A DNA stretch of 64,000 bases from Nocardia altamirensis NBRC 108246 (GCF_001612685.1 NZ_BDAY01000035.1:58682-122681); one strand, 5' to 3'; numbered from the stretch's first letter, positions 36,140 through 45,233 are shown. Numbers and translations are program-made. Notes: a model not told the origin generated them from the letters alone.

Positions 36140-39100
36140 CTAGAGCAGGCCGAGTAGTCGGAGGTCGGAGAGATATTTGTCGATCAAGGAACGTTCCAGG
36201 TGCGGGATGTCACCACTGGGGTCGACTCGGGCACGGTGAACTGCGTCCCGAAAAGCGGTGGCGGGTAGAGCGCTGCCGGACACCGTCGTGGCGGGACGGC
36301 CGTAGGACGACAGCAGAGGCAATACCGAGTGCGCCCGCTGTTTCTCGGGCAGGCTGCGCAAGGCCGTGCCGAAGCGGGCGAACCACTCGCGGTAATCGTC
36401 GACTCGGTGGATGGGATGGCCCGCCTCGACCAGCCACTCGACGAATTGGTCCAGCGAACGACCGTCGTCGTGCGGGTTCACGACGTGGTAGGTGCGGAAG
36501 CCGTCAGTCCCACCGAGTGCGGTGATCGCGGCGGCGGTGAAGTCGACGGGTAGGCCGTCATAATGCGGTCTGCGACCCCCGTCGTCGGGGGCGTAAAACG
36601 AGCGTGGGGCGATGCCGGTTGCGACCAGGCTGAACAGGAGTCTGGTGAACGCGTCCGGCAGGTTGAGCTGCCCGGTGTACCGGCTGTGCGCGAGGGTCAT
36701 GTTCGACCGGAACACAGTGACCGGCAGTGCGCAAAGGTCATGTGCCTCCCGCAGCAACACCTCGCCCGCCCATTTACTATTGCCATAGCCGTTGGCATAG
36801 CCTGCGTCGGATAAGGTGCGCTCCGGGCTCACGTCACGGATATCGTCACCTTCGGACCCTGCCATCCGCTCGGGGTCGATGTCCGAGGCAACGGCAACGG
36901 TGGAAAGGTAGACCACGGGCTTGATCCGGTCGGTGACGGCGAGCCGGATGATCTCCGCGGTGCCGACTACGTTCGGCCCGAATAGTTGGCTGTAAGGCAA
37001 TAAGTGGTTGACCAATGCAGCCGGATGTACGACGAAGTCGACTCGCTGTGCCAAGTCGGTCCACTTCGATTCGTCCAAACCGAAGTAGCGCGCGCTGACA
37101 TCGCCGGTGATGACTTCCAGTGTGCTGGCGGCGAGTTCGCCGTAACGGTGTAGCAGCTCGGCGTCGCCGGTGTCGAAGACCTCGTCGAGCCGGCGGCGCG
37201 CGTGCTCGGAGTCGACACCACGAAGGAGGCAGATCAAGGTGCCGCCTATGGTCTGCAAACGCTCCATCCACTCCAGGCAGAGGAAACGACCTATATACCC
37301 ATTGGCGCCGGTCAGTAGAACCGTGCGAGGTTCGCCCGTGACGCGTGCCAAATCCTTTGCTGTGGTGAGGGTCTTGGCGTCGATGAAAACATTCAGCGCG
37401 AGGTCGTCGGGCCGCACTTGGTCGCTGCCGCCGTGCACGCTTGCGTAACTCGGACACTCACTATCCAGGGTGTGGGCGGAATCGATGTAATGCGCGATGG
37501 CTGCCAGATCGGTGGTGGGGCTGGTGATAAATCCAACCGGGACTTCGATTTCGAGCACATCGCGGAGCAGGTTGGCGAAGGTCAGTGCTGACAGCGAGTC
37601 GCCGCCCAGGTCGAGGAACCGCATGTCCGGGCGCAGCTCGGAGTCGGCTACGCCGAGCAGCGCGCGGGCCGCCCGGCTGACCGACTCCAGCGCCGGCAGT
37701 CCGGCGGCGGACACCCGCAGAGCACGCAGCTCGTCGGCCCGGCTCTCGGTCAGCGTGACATAGCGTTCTTCGAGTCGATCTCGGTAGCGTGCAAGGAGTT
37801 TCGGCCGGAGAAGCTTGCCTGCTCCGGACAGCAGACCGTTCTCCACGCTGAATGGCTCGGTCTCGACAAGGAAGTCACGCGGAATTTCGTAGGGGTTCAG
37901 CTCGGCTTCGGCGGCGGTGTGCGCCAGCGACTTCCGCAGCGCCGTCATCAGTGTGTTGCCACTGTCGAACGTCGTAAGTGCTGCGGCGGTGGGCACGATG
38001 ACGGCGAGCAGGAATGCGCGCTCGCTGTTGCCGTAGACGAATATCTGCCGTATCCATGGGCCCTTGCCGTACACCGCTTCCAGCCGTGCCACGGTGACGA
38101 ACTCGCCTTGCGACAGTTTGAGCACGTTACTGCGACGATCGACGTATACCAGTTCGTCGGGCCCGATTCGGGCAACGATGTCGCCGGTTTTGTAGAAGCT
38201 GTCGTCGAAGACCGCCGCGGTGACTTCGGGCCGCTGGAAGTACCCCGGCATGGGGTTGCGCATCTTCACCAGCAGCTCGCCGCGCGGGTGGGGCCGGTCG
38301 CTGGTGAAGTAGCCCAGCTCCGGTACGTCGACGAGCTTGTATTCGGCGACCTGGGTCCGCTCCACCTTGTTGTCAACGGTGAGCAGACCGGCTTCGGTCG
38401 AGCCGTACAAATCGTGCAGTTCGGCATCCAGCAGCGATTCCATGAACTCGCGCATCTCGGAGGTCAGCGGAGCGCCCGCGATGGAGGCAGTGACCACACG
38501 CCCGCCGAAGACGCGTCGGCGCAGGTGCGCCCGCGCCGCTTCGCTGTCGGTTCCGGAGCGTTCGAGTTCGGTGAGGTAATGCTGGAACAGCATGTCGCAC
38601 ACGCGCGGCACCAGGTTCACCCGCGTGGGACGGACCAGCGCGAAATCCTCCAGCAGTGTCGACATGTCGCTGCGGGCAGCGAAATAGGCGGTGCCGCCGC
38701 GGACCAGCGTGCCCACCAGCGTGCTTCGCCCGAAGACGTGGCTCAGCGGCAAGTAATGCAGACTTATCGCAGCCGCGTCCAACGCCGCGTCGCCGCTGTT
38801 TTCGAGTCCGCTGAGCCACTTTCCGCGCTGTATACGTTGGGTGTGCATGGCGCCCTTGGGCGTTCCGGTGCTGCCGGAGGTGTAGATCAGCATCGCGAGA
38901 TCATCGCCATCGGCCTCGGTGTACGCGGGCACGGCCGGTAGCGCCGCGCCCCGGACCCGCAGTGTCGCAAGCGATTCGGTCGTGACGGGACTGTTCGCGT
39001 CGGCCAGGCGCGCGCGTGCCGCTTCGAACGTGCAGCGCTGTGCGTCATCGTCGGAGTGGTAGTCGTAGACCACCAGGCGCGGCGCCGGCATGTCGGCGGC

Positions 39101-39640
39101 GCGGACCGCGTCGACCACCAGCGGTAGTTGCGCCAGACTCGTTGCCACGACGCGTGGTTCGGTCTCGGCGAGAATCGCCGTCAGCTGGCTCGCCGGAGCC
39201 CCTGCCTGCAGCGGCACCACGACAGCGCCGAGGTGGGTGGCGGCCAGGTCGAGAGTCAGGCAATCGATACTGGCGAAGCCGAGCACGCACACCCGGTGGC
39301 CTGGGCGCACCGGCAGCGGATCGTAATGCCAGGCGGCCGCGACTTCCGCGATCCGCGCGGCGAATTCGCCATAGGTGACGGTGCGATAGCTCGGCAGTAT
39401 CCGCGCGGCGCGGCAGCCCGTGACGGCGTCGATCACGATCTCCACCGCGCGCTCCCCGAGCGCGGGTCGATCGGCGTAGCCCGCAAACACCGTCGCCACG
39501 ATTTGCCCGACCGTCAGGCCCGGCTGCTGCGCAGCCTCGCTCACGGCTGCGCTGATCTGGGCCAGACGGGTCTGCACATCGTCCGCGTACAACCGTGAAA
39601 CCCGTTGTGCGACTCTGTGTCTCCGTGCATCGCTGCCCAC
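36140..39640 (-). CDS. car: Carboxylic acid reductase (A-PCP-reductase)
   Basis: A 1,166-residue protein closely resembling the Nocardia aryl-acid reductase. The A domain (about 60-630) has IYTSGSTGTPKGAMHT, LHDLYGSTEAG and VYVDRRSNVLKLSQGEFV. The PCP has DLGGDSLSAL near residue 685. The reductase domain opens with VLLTGANGYIGRFLCLEW and has the Tyr-x3-Lys pair in YANGYGNSKWAGE. It activates a carboxylic acid with ATP, holds it as a thioester and reduces it to aldehyde with NADPH. I chose the GTG at 39640 since its N-terminus then aligns with the family. It needs a phosphopantetheinyl transferase, not seen here. The last gene of a four-gene minus-strand operon. Confidence 0.93.
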   Translation of the reverse strand: MGSDARRHRVAQRVSRLYADDVQTRLAQISAAVSEAAQQPGLTVGQIVATVFAGYADRPALGERAVEIVIDAVTGCRAARILPSYRTVTYGEFAARIAEVAAAWHYDPLPVRPGHRVCVLGFASIDCLTLDLAATHLGAVVVPLQAGAPASQLTAILAETEPRVVATSLAQLPLVVDAVRAADMPAPRLVVYDYHSDDDAQRCTFEAARARLADANSPVTTESLATLRVRGAALPAVPAYTEADGDDLAMLIYTSGSTGTPKGAMHTQRIQRGKWLSGLENSGDAALDAAAISLHYLPLSHVFGRSTLVGTLVRGGTAYFAARSDMSTLLEDFALVRPTRVNLVPRVCDMLFQHYLTELERSGTDSEAARAHLRRRVFGGRVVTASIAGAPLTSEMREFMESLLDAELHDLYGSTEAGLLTVDNKVERTQVAEYKLVDVPELGYFTSDRPHPRGELLVKMRNPMPGYFQRPEVTAAVFDDSFYKTGDIVARIGPDELVYVDRRSNVLKLSQGEFVTVARLEAVYGKGPWIRQIFVYGNSERAFLLAVIVPTAAALTTFDSGNTLMTALRKSLAHTAAEAELNPYEIPRDFLVETEPFSVENGLLSGAGKLLRPKLLARYRDRLEERYVTLTESRADELRALRVSAAGLPALESVSRAARALLGVADSELRPDMRFLDLGGDSLSALTFANLLRDVLEIEVPVGFITSPTTDLAAIAHYIDSAHTLDSECPSYASVHGGSDQVRPDDLALNVFIDAKTLTTAKDLARVTGEPRTVLLTGANGYIGRFLCLEWMERLQTIGGTLICLLRGVDSEHARRRLDEVFDTGDAELLHRYGELAASTLEVITGDVSARYFGLDESKWTDLAQRVDFVVHPAALVNHLLPYSQLFGPNVVGTAEIIRLAVTDRIKPVVYLSTVAVASDIDPERMAGSEGDDIRDVSPERTLSDAGYANGYGNSKWAGEVLLREAHDLCALPVTVFRSNMTLAHSRYTGQLNLPDAFTRLLFSLVATGIAPRSFYAPDDGGRRPHYDGLPVDFTAAAITALGGTDGFRTYHVVNPHDDGRSLDQFVEWLVEAGHPIHRVDDYREWFARFGTALRSLPEKQRAHSVLPLLSSYGRPATTVSGSALPATAFRDAVHRARVDPSGDIPHLERSLIDKYLSDLRLLGLL

Positions 39641-39716
39641 CGCTTCATCCCATCCTTGTTGCAGCACTGATAGACCCAGGTACCAGCCCCGATGGCCGTC
39701 GGACGACTTTCCTGAC

Positions 39717-40595
39717 TCAGTTCTGTAAATGCGGGGATATCTCCTCGAGGATCTTCTCGCTGCCCTGATAGGGGAATTCCGAACGGGGCCAGTGGATCAC
39801 GAGGTCGGTGAAGCCGATTTCCTCGAACATTCCCGACGCGTCGGCGAAGGAGCCGGCCGACTCCAGCACGCCGCTGATCATCCCGCCGGCGAGCACCAGG
39901 CGACGCAGAGTCGACGGATCCCGCCCGGCGTCGGCGCAGGCCTGGTCCAGCGCCGACGACTGGGCTTGCAGCAGCGGAAGTGACAACGCATACGGCCGAG
40001 GTTCGGGTTTGCCGACAGTGCCCGTAGTCACCCAGATACCAGCATATTTCGCAGCCAACCGCATGCTTCGTTGCCCCGCTGCCGCCAGCGCGAAAGGGAT
40101 GCGAGGCCGCTGGACGCAGCCCGGGTGCATGGACACCTCGTGTGCGGAAAAATGAGCACCCCGATATGACGTCTCCGTCGAACTCAACAACAGGTCGGTG
40201 AGCTCAACGAACTCCGCGAAACGTGCCATTCTCTCAGCTGGTGGGAACGGGTCGGCACCCATCGCCATGTCGTCGTAGGCGCCGTTCCCCGCGCCGAATC
40301 CGCAGATGATGCGGCCGTCGGAAATGTCGTCGAGCGCCATGAGATCTTTTGCGAACGTGACCGGGTGGCGAAACGTCGGGCTGGCGACCATGGTTCCGAG
40401 ACGGATCTTCGAGGTGGCCGCGGCGGCCGCCGCCAAGGTGGGAACAGCGCCGAACCAGGGCTTGTCGCGGAGCCACCGCCACATGAGGTGGTCGTATACC
40501 CAGGCGTGCGCGAAACCGAGCTCCTCGGCACGTACCCATTTCGCCTGCGCTTCGGACCAACGCCGATCGGGCAGTATCAGAACTCCGTGGCGCAT
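39717..40595 (-). CDS. LLM-class (luciferase-like) flavin/F420-dependent oxidoreductase
   Basis: A 292-residue TIM-barrel protein: GVLILPDRRWSEAQAKWVRAEELGFAHAWVYDH at the N-terminus (two adjacent motifs), IRLGTMVASPTFRHPVTFAKD, and ISDGRIICGFGAGN. Such proteins use F420 or FMN. In alkylproline pathways (LmbY-type) an F420H2-dependent member of this fold reduces a cyclic imine. That role is only suggested by its position next to a VOC gene and facing a tyrosine-hydroxylase-like gene. AGGGG precedes the ATG. Confidence 0.87.
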   Translation of the reverse strand: MRHGVLILPDRRWSEAQAKWVRAEELGFAHAWVYDHLMWRWLRDKPWFGAVPTLAAAAAATSKIRLGTMVASPTFRHPVTFAKDLMALDDISDGRIICGFGAGNGAYDDMAMGADPFPPAERMARFAEFVELTDLLLSSTETSYRGAHFSAHEVSMHPGCVQRPRIPFALAAAGQRSMRLAAKYAGIWVTTGTVGKPEPRPYALSLPLLQAQSSALDQACADAGRDPSTLRRLVLAGGMISGVLESAGSFADASGMFEEIGFTDLVIHWPRSEFPYQGSEKILEEISPHLQN

Positions 40596-40639
40596 TCGGG
40601 CCCCTGTCAGAATAGTTCCGGTTCACAGCCGAGGGTTCG

Positions 40640-41086
40640 TCAACCGACCGGCGTGTAAGTGAATTCGAACTCCAAGCCGTTCACATCGAACAGGTAGAAG
40701 CTTTGTATCCCCTCGTCGTCGATGACGATCTCGGTCGGGTGGTCCGGCCTGGCGAAGACATAGTTCTCCGATTCGAAGACCTCGATCCAGCGGTCACGCC
40801 GAACCGACAGCTCTTGCGGCGATTCGGTGGCTACGCAAACGTGTTGGAACTGTGCCGCCCTCTCGGCTACCGGATCAGGAGCCAGGTCGGCGCGCTCGAA
40901 CAAATGCAGGCGAAAATCGCCGATGCGCACCTCGGTCAGCCGGGTTATCCCGGGCAGGCGGCTGAGCGTCAGCGGCGAGAACTTGTCCAGGGTCCACTTC
41001 TCTTCGACCCCGAAATAGTCTCGGTACCACGCCAGGCAATTGTCCAGATCGCGTGTCTGTATCGCGATGTGATGAAAAGAGATCAT
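40640..41086 (-). CDS. VOC family protein, candidate single-domain extradiol dioxygenase
   Basis: A 148-residue protein with two VOC units. Likely metal ligands are His5 or His6 (ISFHHIAIQTRDLDNC), His82 (FQHVCVATESP) and Glu139 (FDVNGLEFEFTY). Length and layout fit L-DOPA 2,3-dioxygenases of the LmbB1 type, which belong to this fold. They also fit glyoxalases or binding proteins, so the role is open. It lies 7 bases after the Fe(II)/2-oxoglutarate hydroxylase gene in the same operon. Confidence 0.82.
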   Translation of the reverse strand: MISFHHIAIQTRDLDNCLAWYRDYFGVEEKWTLDKFSPLTLSRLPGITRLTEVRIGDFRLHLFERADLAPDPVAERAAQFQHVCVATESPQELSVRRDRWIEVFESENYVFARPDHPTEIVIDDEGIQSFYLFDVNGLEFEFTYTPVG

Positions 41087-41093
41087 CCTCGCC

Positions 41094-41963
41094 TCATTTC
41101 CGGTGTGCGCCTTCGATGCGCACGATATTCGTGTGCCGGTAGAGGTCCGATACCATCTTGACGATCGTAGAATTGCCGCTGCGCTCGGCGATCTCGTTCA
41201 TCGATCGCCACACGAAGTCCGGGCCGCCGTCGTTGCGGTAGTGCTTTCGCACAACCAGTCCCATGACCTGCATGAAGTTCTCTTCGTCGATGATCGAGGA
41301 CATCGAGAGGATGCCCTCTCGTTCGGCGTCGCTCAGCGCGGGCCGATCACAGATGTTGGCCTCGGGGAAATTGCCCGACAGGTCGGCGTCGAACTTGAAG
41401 AGATCCGCCACGTCGTCCACATCGGCGAGGTCAACCAGCAGATGTACCCGGCGGGTATTGTCGATGACGCCCGCGCTGTGCGGGCGGGTGACGTCGATGG
41501 CCCAGATCTCGCCCTCCCGCATCCGGTAGACGGAATCCGTCTCGTTGAACTTGGCGCTCTCCGAGGTCGACAGCACAATGTGCACGCGATGCGCGATGCG
41601 CTGTTTCTCCACGTCCGTGGACATTTCGACGTAGTCGCAATGTGGGACCAGGACGCCGTCGGTGAGAGCGACCAGTCGGGCGAAGGTCGCGTGCTCCATT
41701 GCGAAATTTTCCCGGATGATCTCTTGGATGTACGGAAGATGCTCTCCGGCCTTCGTGAACGCGCTGGGCCTGCGCGGATCGAAGTCGGCGAGCACGCCGC
41801 CCGCCCCACCGCCTGGCGCCATCAACATGACACTCTTCCACGGGCGACCGCAGGCGAATTCGTCGTACGGTTCGGCGTAGGTGACCTCGAGGCTGCGGTC
41901 CAGGTCCGCCGAGAGCCGCACCTGGTCGAATTCTATCTTTCCGATCAATTGCGTACGCACCAC
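41094..41963 (-). CDS. Fe(II)/2-oxoglutarate-dependent amino-acid hydroxylase (proline cis-4-hydroxylase-like)
   Basis: A 289-residue member of the aspartyl/asparaginyl hydroxylase-like group. IGKIEFDQVRLSADL and YDEFACGRPWKSVML match the start of bacterial cis-proline hydroxylases. Iron ligands are His108 and Asp110 (VPHCDYVEM) and His162 (TRPHSAGVIDNT), with Arg172 for 2-oxoglutarate. It would hydroxylate a free amino acid such as proline, pipecolate or an analogue before NRPS loading. First gene of its operon; the conserved promoter element lies 112-156 bases upstream. The start is one of two consecutive GTG codons behind AGGAG. Confidence 0.87.
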   Translation of the reverse strand: MVRTQLIGKIEFDQVRLSADLDRSLEVTYAEPYDEFACGRPWKSVMLMAPGGGAGGVLADFDPRRPSAFTKAGEHLPYIQEIIRENFAMEHATFARLVALTDGVLVPHCDYVEMSTDVEKQRIAHRVHIVLSTSESAKFNETDSVYRMREGEIWAIDVTRPHSAGVIDNTRRVHLLVDLADVDDVADLFKFDADLSGNFPEANICDRPALSDAEREGILSMSSIIDEENFMQVMGLVVRKHYRNDGGPDFVWRSMNEIAERSGNSTIVKMVSDLYRHTNIVRIEGAHRK

Positions 41964-42074
41964 TTGCTCCTTTGACTCATCCCGGTCGTGAATTCTCGGA
42001 TATCGATCGTCGCTGGGACTCGGTCGACGCTAGCGCCGGGCGTCACCCGGAAACAATGGACGTGGTGCCTCGAG

Positions 42075-42119
42075 GTATCGGGAATTCTTCCCGGCGCACC
42101 GGGAATGCGACCCCTGTCG
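42075..42119. promoter_or_regulatory. Cluster promoter element, copy 2
   Basis: It contains CGGGAA-TTC-TTCCCG (42079-42093), then ACCGGG and ACCCCTGTCG. It matches the element at 36021-36065. It lies between the divergent hydroxylase (start 41963) and the gene at 42214, so one site could serve both operons. Confidence 0.65.
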
Positions 42120-42213
42120 GCAAGGCATCCGGGTGCCCCACGCTGTACTCGTGAATGTGACTGCGGAAACACCGAACTCCGTTCCCGCTCGTCGTACTCC
42201 GGAGTGGTGATCG

Positions 42214-43203
42214 ATGACCACCGAGGCGATAGTGATCGATCTGCCCGCTACCTCGGGGTGGTACTTCGGCGGCGTCCGCTACGGTCTCGAGCCGTTGACC
42301 CTGCCGAACCCGGAGGTGGCCGACGATGATCTGCCTGCCGGGCGGGAGCACGCCGACTATCGGGACGTCGGTGCGCGAATCCTCAACGGGGACATGGTTG
42401 CCGGGGACGAGTCGGAGCAGGAGGTCTTCTGGTTCCGCTGGCTGACGGGCCACCAGGTGAGCTTCGTGATCTGGCGACTGATGACGGGGGTGCTCCGCGA
42501 CATGGACGCCGGTCGGACGCCGCCGTCGATCGGCTGCCGAGTGCTGACGGACTATGTGCGCGGGTACTGCGCCATGCTGCTGTACACCAGCTCTTGCCCG
42601 CGGCAGGTCTACCAGAGCCTGATCAGACCGAGCATGTATTTGCAGCATCGTTGTTTCAGCGGCGCCTGGGCGCCGGACTACCGGCCGGTTCGGGAAGTTT
42701 TCCGGGGACGGCTGCCGTCGGGAACCGAGTATCTGCGGGAGGCGGCCGACCTGGCTACCGCGGTGCGGCTCTACCAGGAGATACACGAAGGCGTCGCGGC
42801 CAAGCTGGTGCCTGATGGACCGTCGCTGCTGCGGGCCGCCGCATCGGCCGGACGAGCACGGGACATCCGCCTGCAGGATACGAGGTTGCTCGGCCTGCTC
42901 TACGACAACTACTTCCTCACCATGCGGGCGCAGGTGTCGCGCCAGGACATCGTGGCGCAGTTGGCGCGCAGGCTTGTCGCGATCTCGCAGGATGTGGCGA
43001 GCAACGGCCTGTCCCTGGTGGATGGTCAACGGACGGTAGAGCTGTCCTCTGCTGAGGTCGTCGCCTGTGCGGAGCGGTTGCCGCAGATCAACTTCCGGGT
43101 CGTGAGCCATGCCGTGGGGAATCGTCTGCCGCGCCTCGATTCGCTGACGGCGCAAGCACGGGTGCCTGGCGAACACCGCGGACTGCGTGCCCATGGCGGA
43201 TGA
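42214..43203 (+). CDS. Possible heme-dependent L-tyrosine 3-hydroxylase-like protein
   Basis: A 329-residue soluble protein with an ATG behind GGAGTGG. I recognise only a loose likeness to the heme-dependent tyrosine hydroxylases (LmbB2/TyrH group): GGVRYGLEPLTLPNPE at the N-terminus, then FWFRWLTGHQVSFVIWRL with a candidate axial-region His, and a mostly helical remainder (YLQHRCFSGAW; LLGLLYDNYFLTMRAQV). If right, it converts tyrosine to L-DOPA. The likeness is from memory of the family and is not secure. It is the first gene of the plus-strand operon, 43 bases before the cyclodeaminase-family gene. Confidence 0.5.
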   Translation: MTTEAIVIDLPATSGWYFGGVRYGLEPLTLPNPEVADDDLPAGREHADYRDVGARILNGDMVAGDESEQEVFWFRWLTGHQVSFVIWRLMTGVLRDMDAGRTPPSIGCRVLTDYVRGYCAMLLYTSSCPRQVYQSLIRPSMYLQHRCFSGAWAPDYRPVREVFRGRLPSGTEYLREAADLATAVRLYQEIHEGVAAKLVPDGPSLLRAAASAGRARDIRLQDTRLLGLLYDNYFLTMRAQVSRQDIVAQLARRLVAISQDVASNGLSLVDGQRTVELSSAEVVACAERLPQINFRVVSHAVGNRLPRLDSLTAQARVPGEHRGLRAHGG

Positions 43204-43245
43204 CACCGTGACGAAATGCGTTGCGCGATCTGAAGGTGGAACACG

Positions 43246-44241
43246 ATGACGTTGCTACTGACCGCTGACGACGTGCGGCGCGCGGCGGACCTGCCCGGGG
43301 TGCTCCTGGCGTTGGATACGGCCCACCGGGCCGAGTACACGGGTGCCGCGGCGATCACCGAGCGGGTGAATCTCTGCTTCGCCTCGGGATGGTTGCGACT
43401 GATGGCGGCGGCGCTGCCCGAGTTCGGGGTGGTGGGGTACAAGGAGTTTCACTTCGTCGGCAATGAGGTGCGATTTCAGATCAATCTGTTCGACATCGAC
43501 AGTGGCGTGCCGCTGGCCTGTCTAGACGCCAACTACCTGACCGTGCTGCGCACCGCTACGACCGCGGCGCTGGCCGCCGTCCGGCTGGTCCCGCAGGCTT
43601 CGGCGGTCGGGATCATCGGTTCCGGGCACGAGGCGCGCATGCAGGCGGCGGTCGTCGGCCAGCTGCTCGCCGTGGACCGGATGTCGATCTACAGTCCCCG
43701 CGCCGAGCGCCGTCAACTGCTGGCCCGTGACCTCGCCGGAGAGTTGGGTATCCCTGTGCGCGCGGTGGATTCGGGCGCGGCGGCGGTGCACGAGGCCGAC
43801 CTGATCATGGTCGCGACGAACACCGCGGGCGCCGGGCCTGCCTTCTTCGCGGACTGGATCTCCGCCACCACCGCGCATATCAGCTCCACCGGTTCGACGA
43901 TGCCCGCGGAGCGCGAGCTGGACGCTGCGGTATGGGCGTACCCGGATCTGATCGTGGTGGATCGCATGCAGGCGCTGGAGGAGTCCGGCGACGCCATGGC
44001 CGCCGCCGACGCGGGAACCCTGGACTCCGGCAAGGTGATCACCCTGGCCGAGCTGTGCGGTCGGCAGGTCGACGAGCCGCCGCAACGCACCATGTACAAG
44101 TCGGTGGGCTCGCCGCTGCAGGACATCGCGGTGGCCGCCTACGCCTATCGGAAGGCGGCCGAGCTCGGCTTGGGTCGGCGCATCGAGGACGTGGTGTCGG
44201 TCAAGTCATCGGTGCCCGTGCCGGTCGGGCGACCGGCATGA
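43246..44241 (+). CDS. Ornithine cyclodeaminase/mu-crystallin family protein
   Basis: A 331-residue protein. It has LTADDVRRAADLPG at the start, YKEFHFVG (family Lys region), and the NAD-binding loop VGIIGSGHEARMQAAV, followed by ISSTGSTMPAERELD. Members turn ornithine into proline or lysine into pipecolate, or reduce cyclic imines. Next to a proline-hydroxylase-like gene this suggests supply of a cyclic amino acid building block. Its stop overlaps the ATG of the next gene (ATGA), so the two are translationally coupled. Confidence 0.9.
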   Translation: MTLLLTADDVRRAADLPGVLLALDTAHRAEYTGAAAITERVNLCFASGWLRLMAAALPEFGVVGYKEFHFVGNEVRFQINLFDIDSGVPLACLDANYLTVLRTATTAALAAVRLVPQASAVGIIGSGHEARMQAAVVGQLLAVDRMSIYSPRAERRQLLARDLAGELGIPVRAVDSGAAAVHEADLIMVATNTAGAGPAFFADWISATTAHISSTGSTMPAERELDAAVWAYPDLIVVDRMQALEESGDAMAAADAGTLDSGKVITLAELCGRQVDEPPQRTMYKSVGSPLQDIAVAAYAYRKAAELGLGRRIEDVVSVKSSVPVPVGRPA

Positions 44242-45158
44242 GCGCGGCGTCCACGCCGCAGACCGTCGAGGTCGCGGACGGCGTCTACGCGTATATCCAG
44301 CCGGACGGCGGCTGGATGCTCAACAACACCGGGTTCATCGTCGGCGGTTCCGGCGTCATCAGCATCGACTCCTGCGCCACCGAGCGGCGCACCCGGGCTT
44401 ATCTCGCGGCGATCGCCGCGGTGACCCCGCACGCGGTCCATACCCTGGTCAACACCCATCACCACGGCGACCACACCTTCGGCAACTTCCTGTTCCCCGG
44501 GGCGACGATCGTCGGCCACGAGCACTGCCGCGCCGGGGTACTCGCTTTCGGGGCCCCCAGAAATCGAGGCATCTGGACCGATGTGGAGTGGGGCCGGTTC
44601 GAGATGGCGCCGCCGTTTCTGACCTACACCACCGGGATCACCCTCTGGTCCGATGAATTGCGTTGTGACGTGCGGTATGTCGGCACACCCGCGCACACCG
44701 GCAATGACTCGATCGTGCACATCCCCGAGCGCGACGTGCTGTTCGTGGGGGATCTGGTGTTCAGCGGGGGCACGCCGTTCGCCCTGATGGGTTCGATCAG
44801 CGGCACGATCGAGGTGCTCGAGCAGGTCATCCGGCCGCTCGGCGCGCGAACGATCGTTGCCGGGCACGGCGCTGTCTGCGGGCCGGAGGCGATCGAGAAG
44901 AGCCTGGCATACCTGCGGTTCGTGCAGGAGGCCGCGCGCCGGGGGCAAGAGGCGGGACTGACACCGCTGGCAGCCGCTCGGGAGATCGACCTGGGGGAGT
45001 TCGCCGGGCTGCAGGATGCCGAGCGCATCGTGGGCAACCTGCACCGCGCCTACGCCGAGCTGAACGGCGTCGAACGGGGTGCCCGTCTGGACAGCGAGAC
45101 AGCGCTGCGGGAGATGGTCGCCTACAACGACGGTCGGCGACTCACCTGCGATGCATGA
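44238..45158 (+). CDS. Metallo-beta-lactamase-fold hydrolase
   Basis: A 306-residue MBL-fold protein. The metal motif is NTHHHGDHTFGN; other ligands are His in GTPAHTGNDS, Asp in VLFVGDLVFSGG and His in IVAGHGAVCG. It is similar to SoxH/quinoprotein-relay-type or glyoxalase II-type hydrolases. Its role in the pathway is unknown; thioester or ester hydrolysis are possibilities. It overlaps the preceding gene by four bases and lies 75 bases before the exporter gene. Confidence 0.87.
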   Translation: MSAASTPQTVEVADGVYAYIQPDGGWMLNNTGFIVGGSGVISIDSCATERRTRAYLAAIAAVTPHAVHTLVNTHHHGDHTFGNFLFPGATIVGHEHCRAGVLAFGAPRNRGIWTDVEWGRFEMAPPFLTYTTGITLWSDELRCDVRYVGTPAHTGNDSIVHIPERDVLFVGDLVFSGGTPFALMGSISGTIEVLEQVIRPLGARTIVAGHGAVCGPEAIEKSLAYLRFVQEAARRGQEAGLTPLAAAREIDLGEFAGLQDAERIVGNLHRAYAELNGVERGARLDSETALREMVAYNDGRRLTCDA

Positions 45159-45233
45159 GGGTGGCGCGGCCGGGGCGCCGGCTACTCGACAGCGGGCGGC
45201 CCGCCCGAGGAATGTGCCGGCAGGAGAACGTAA

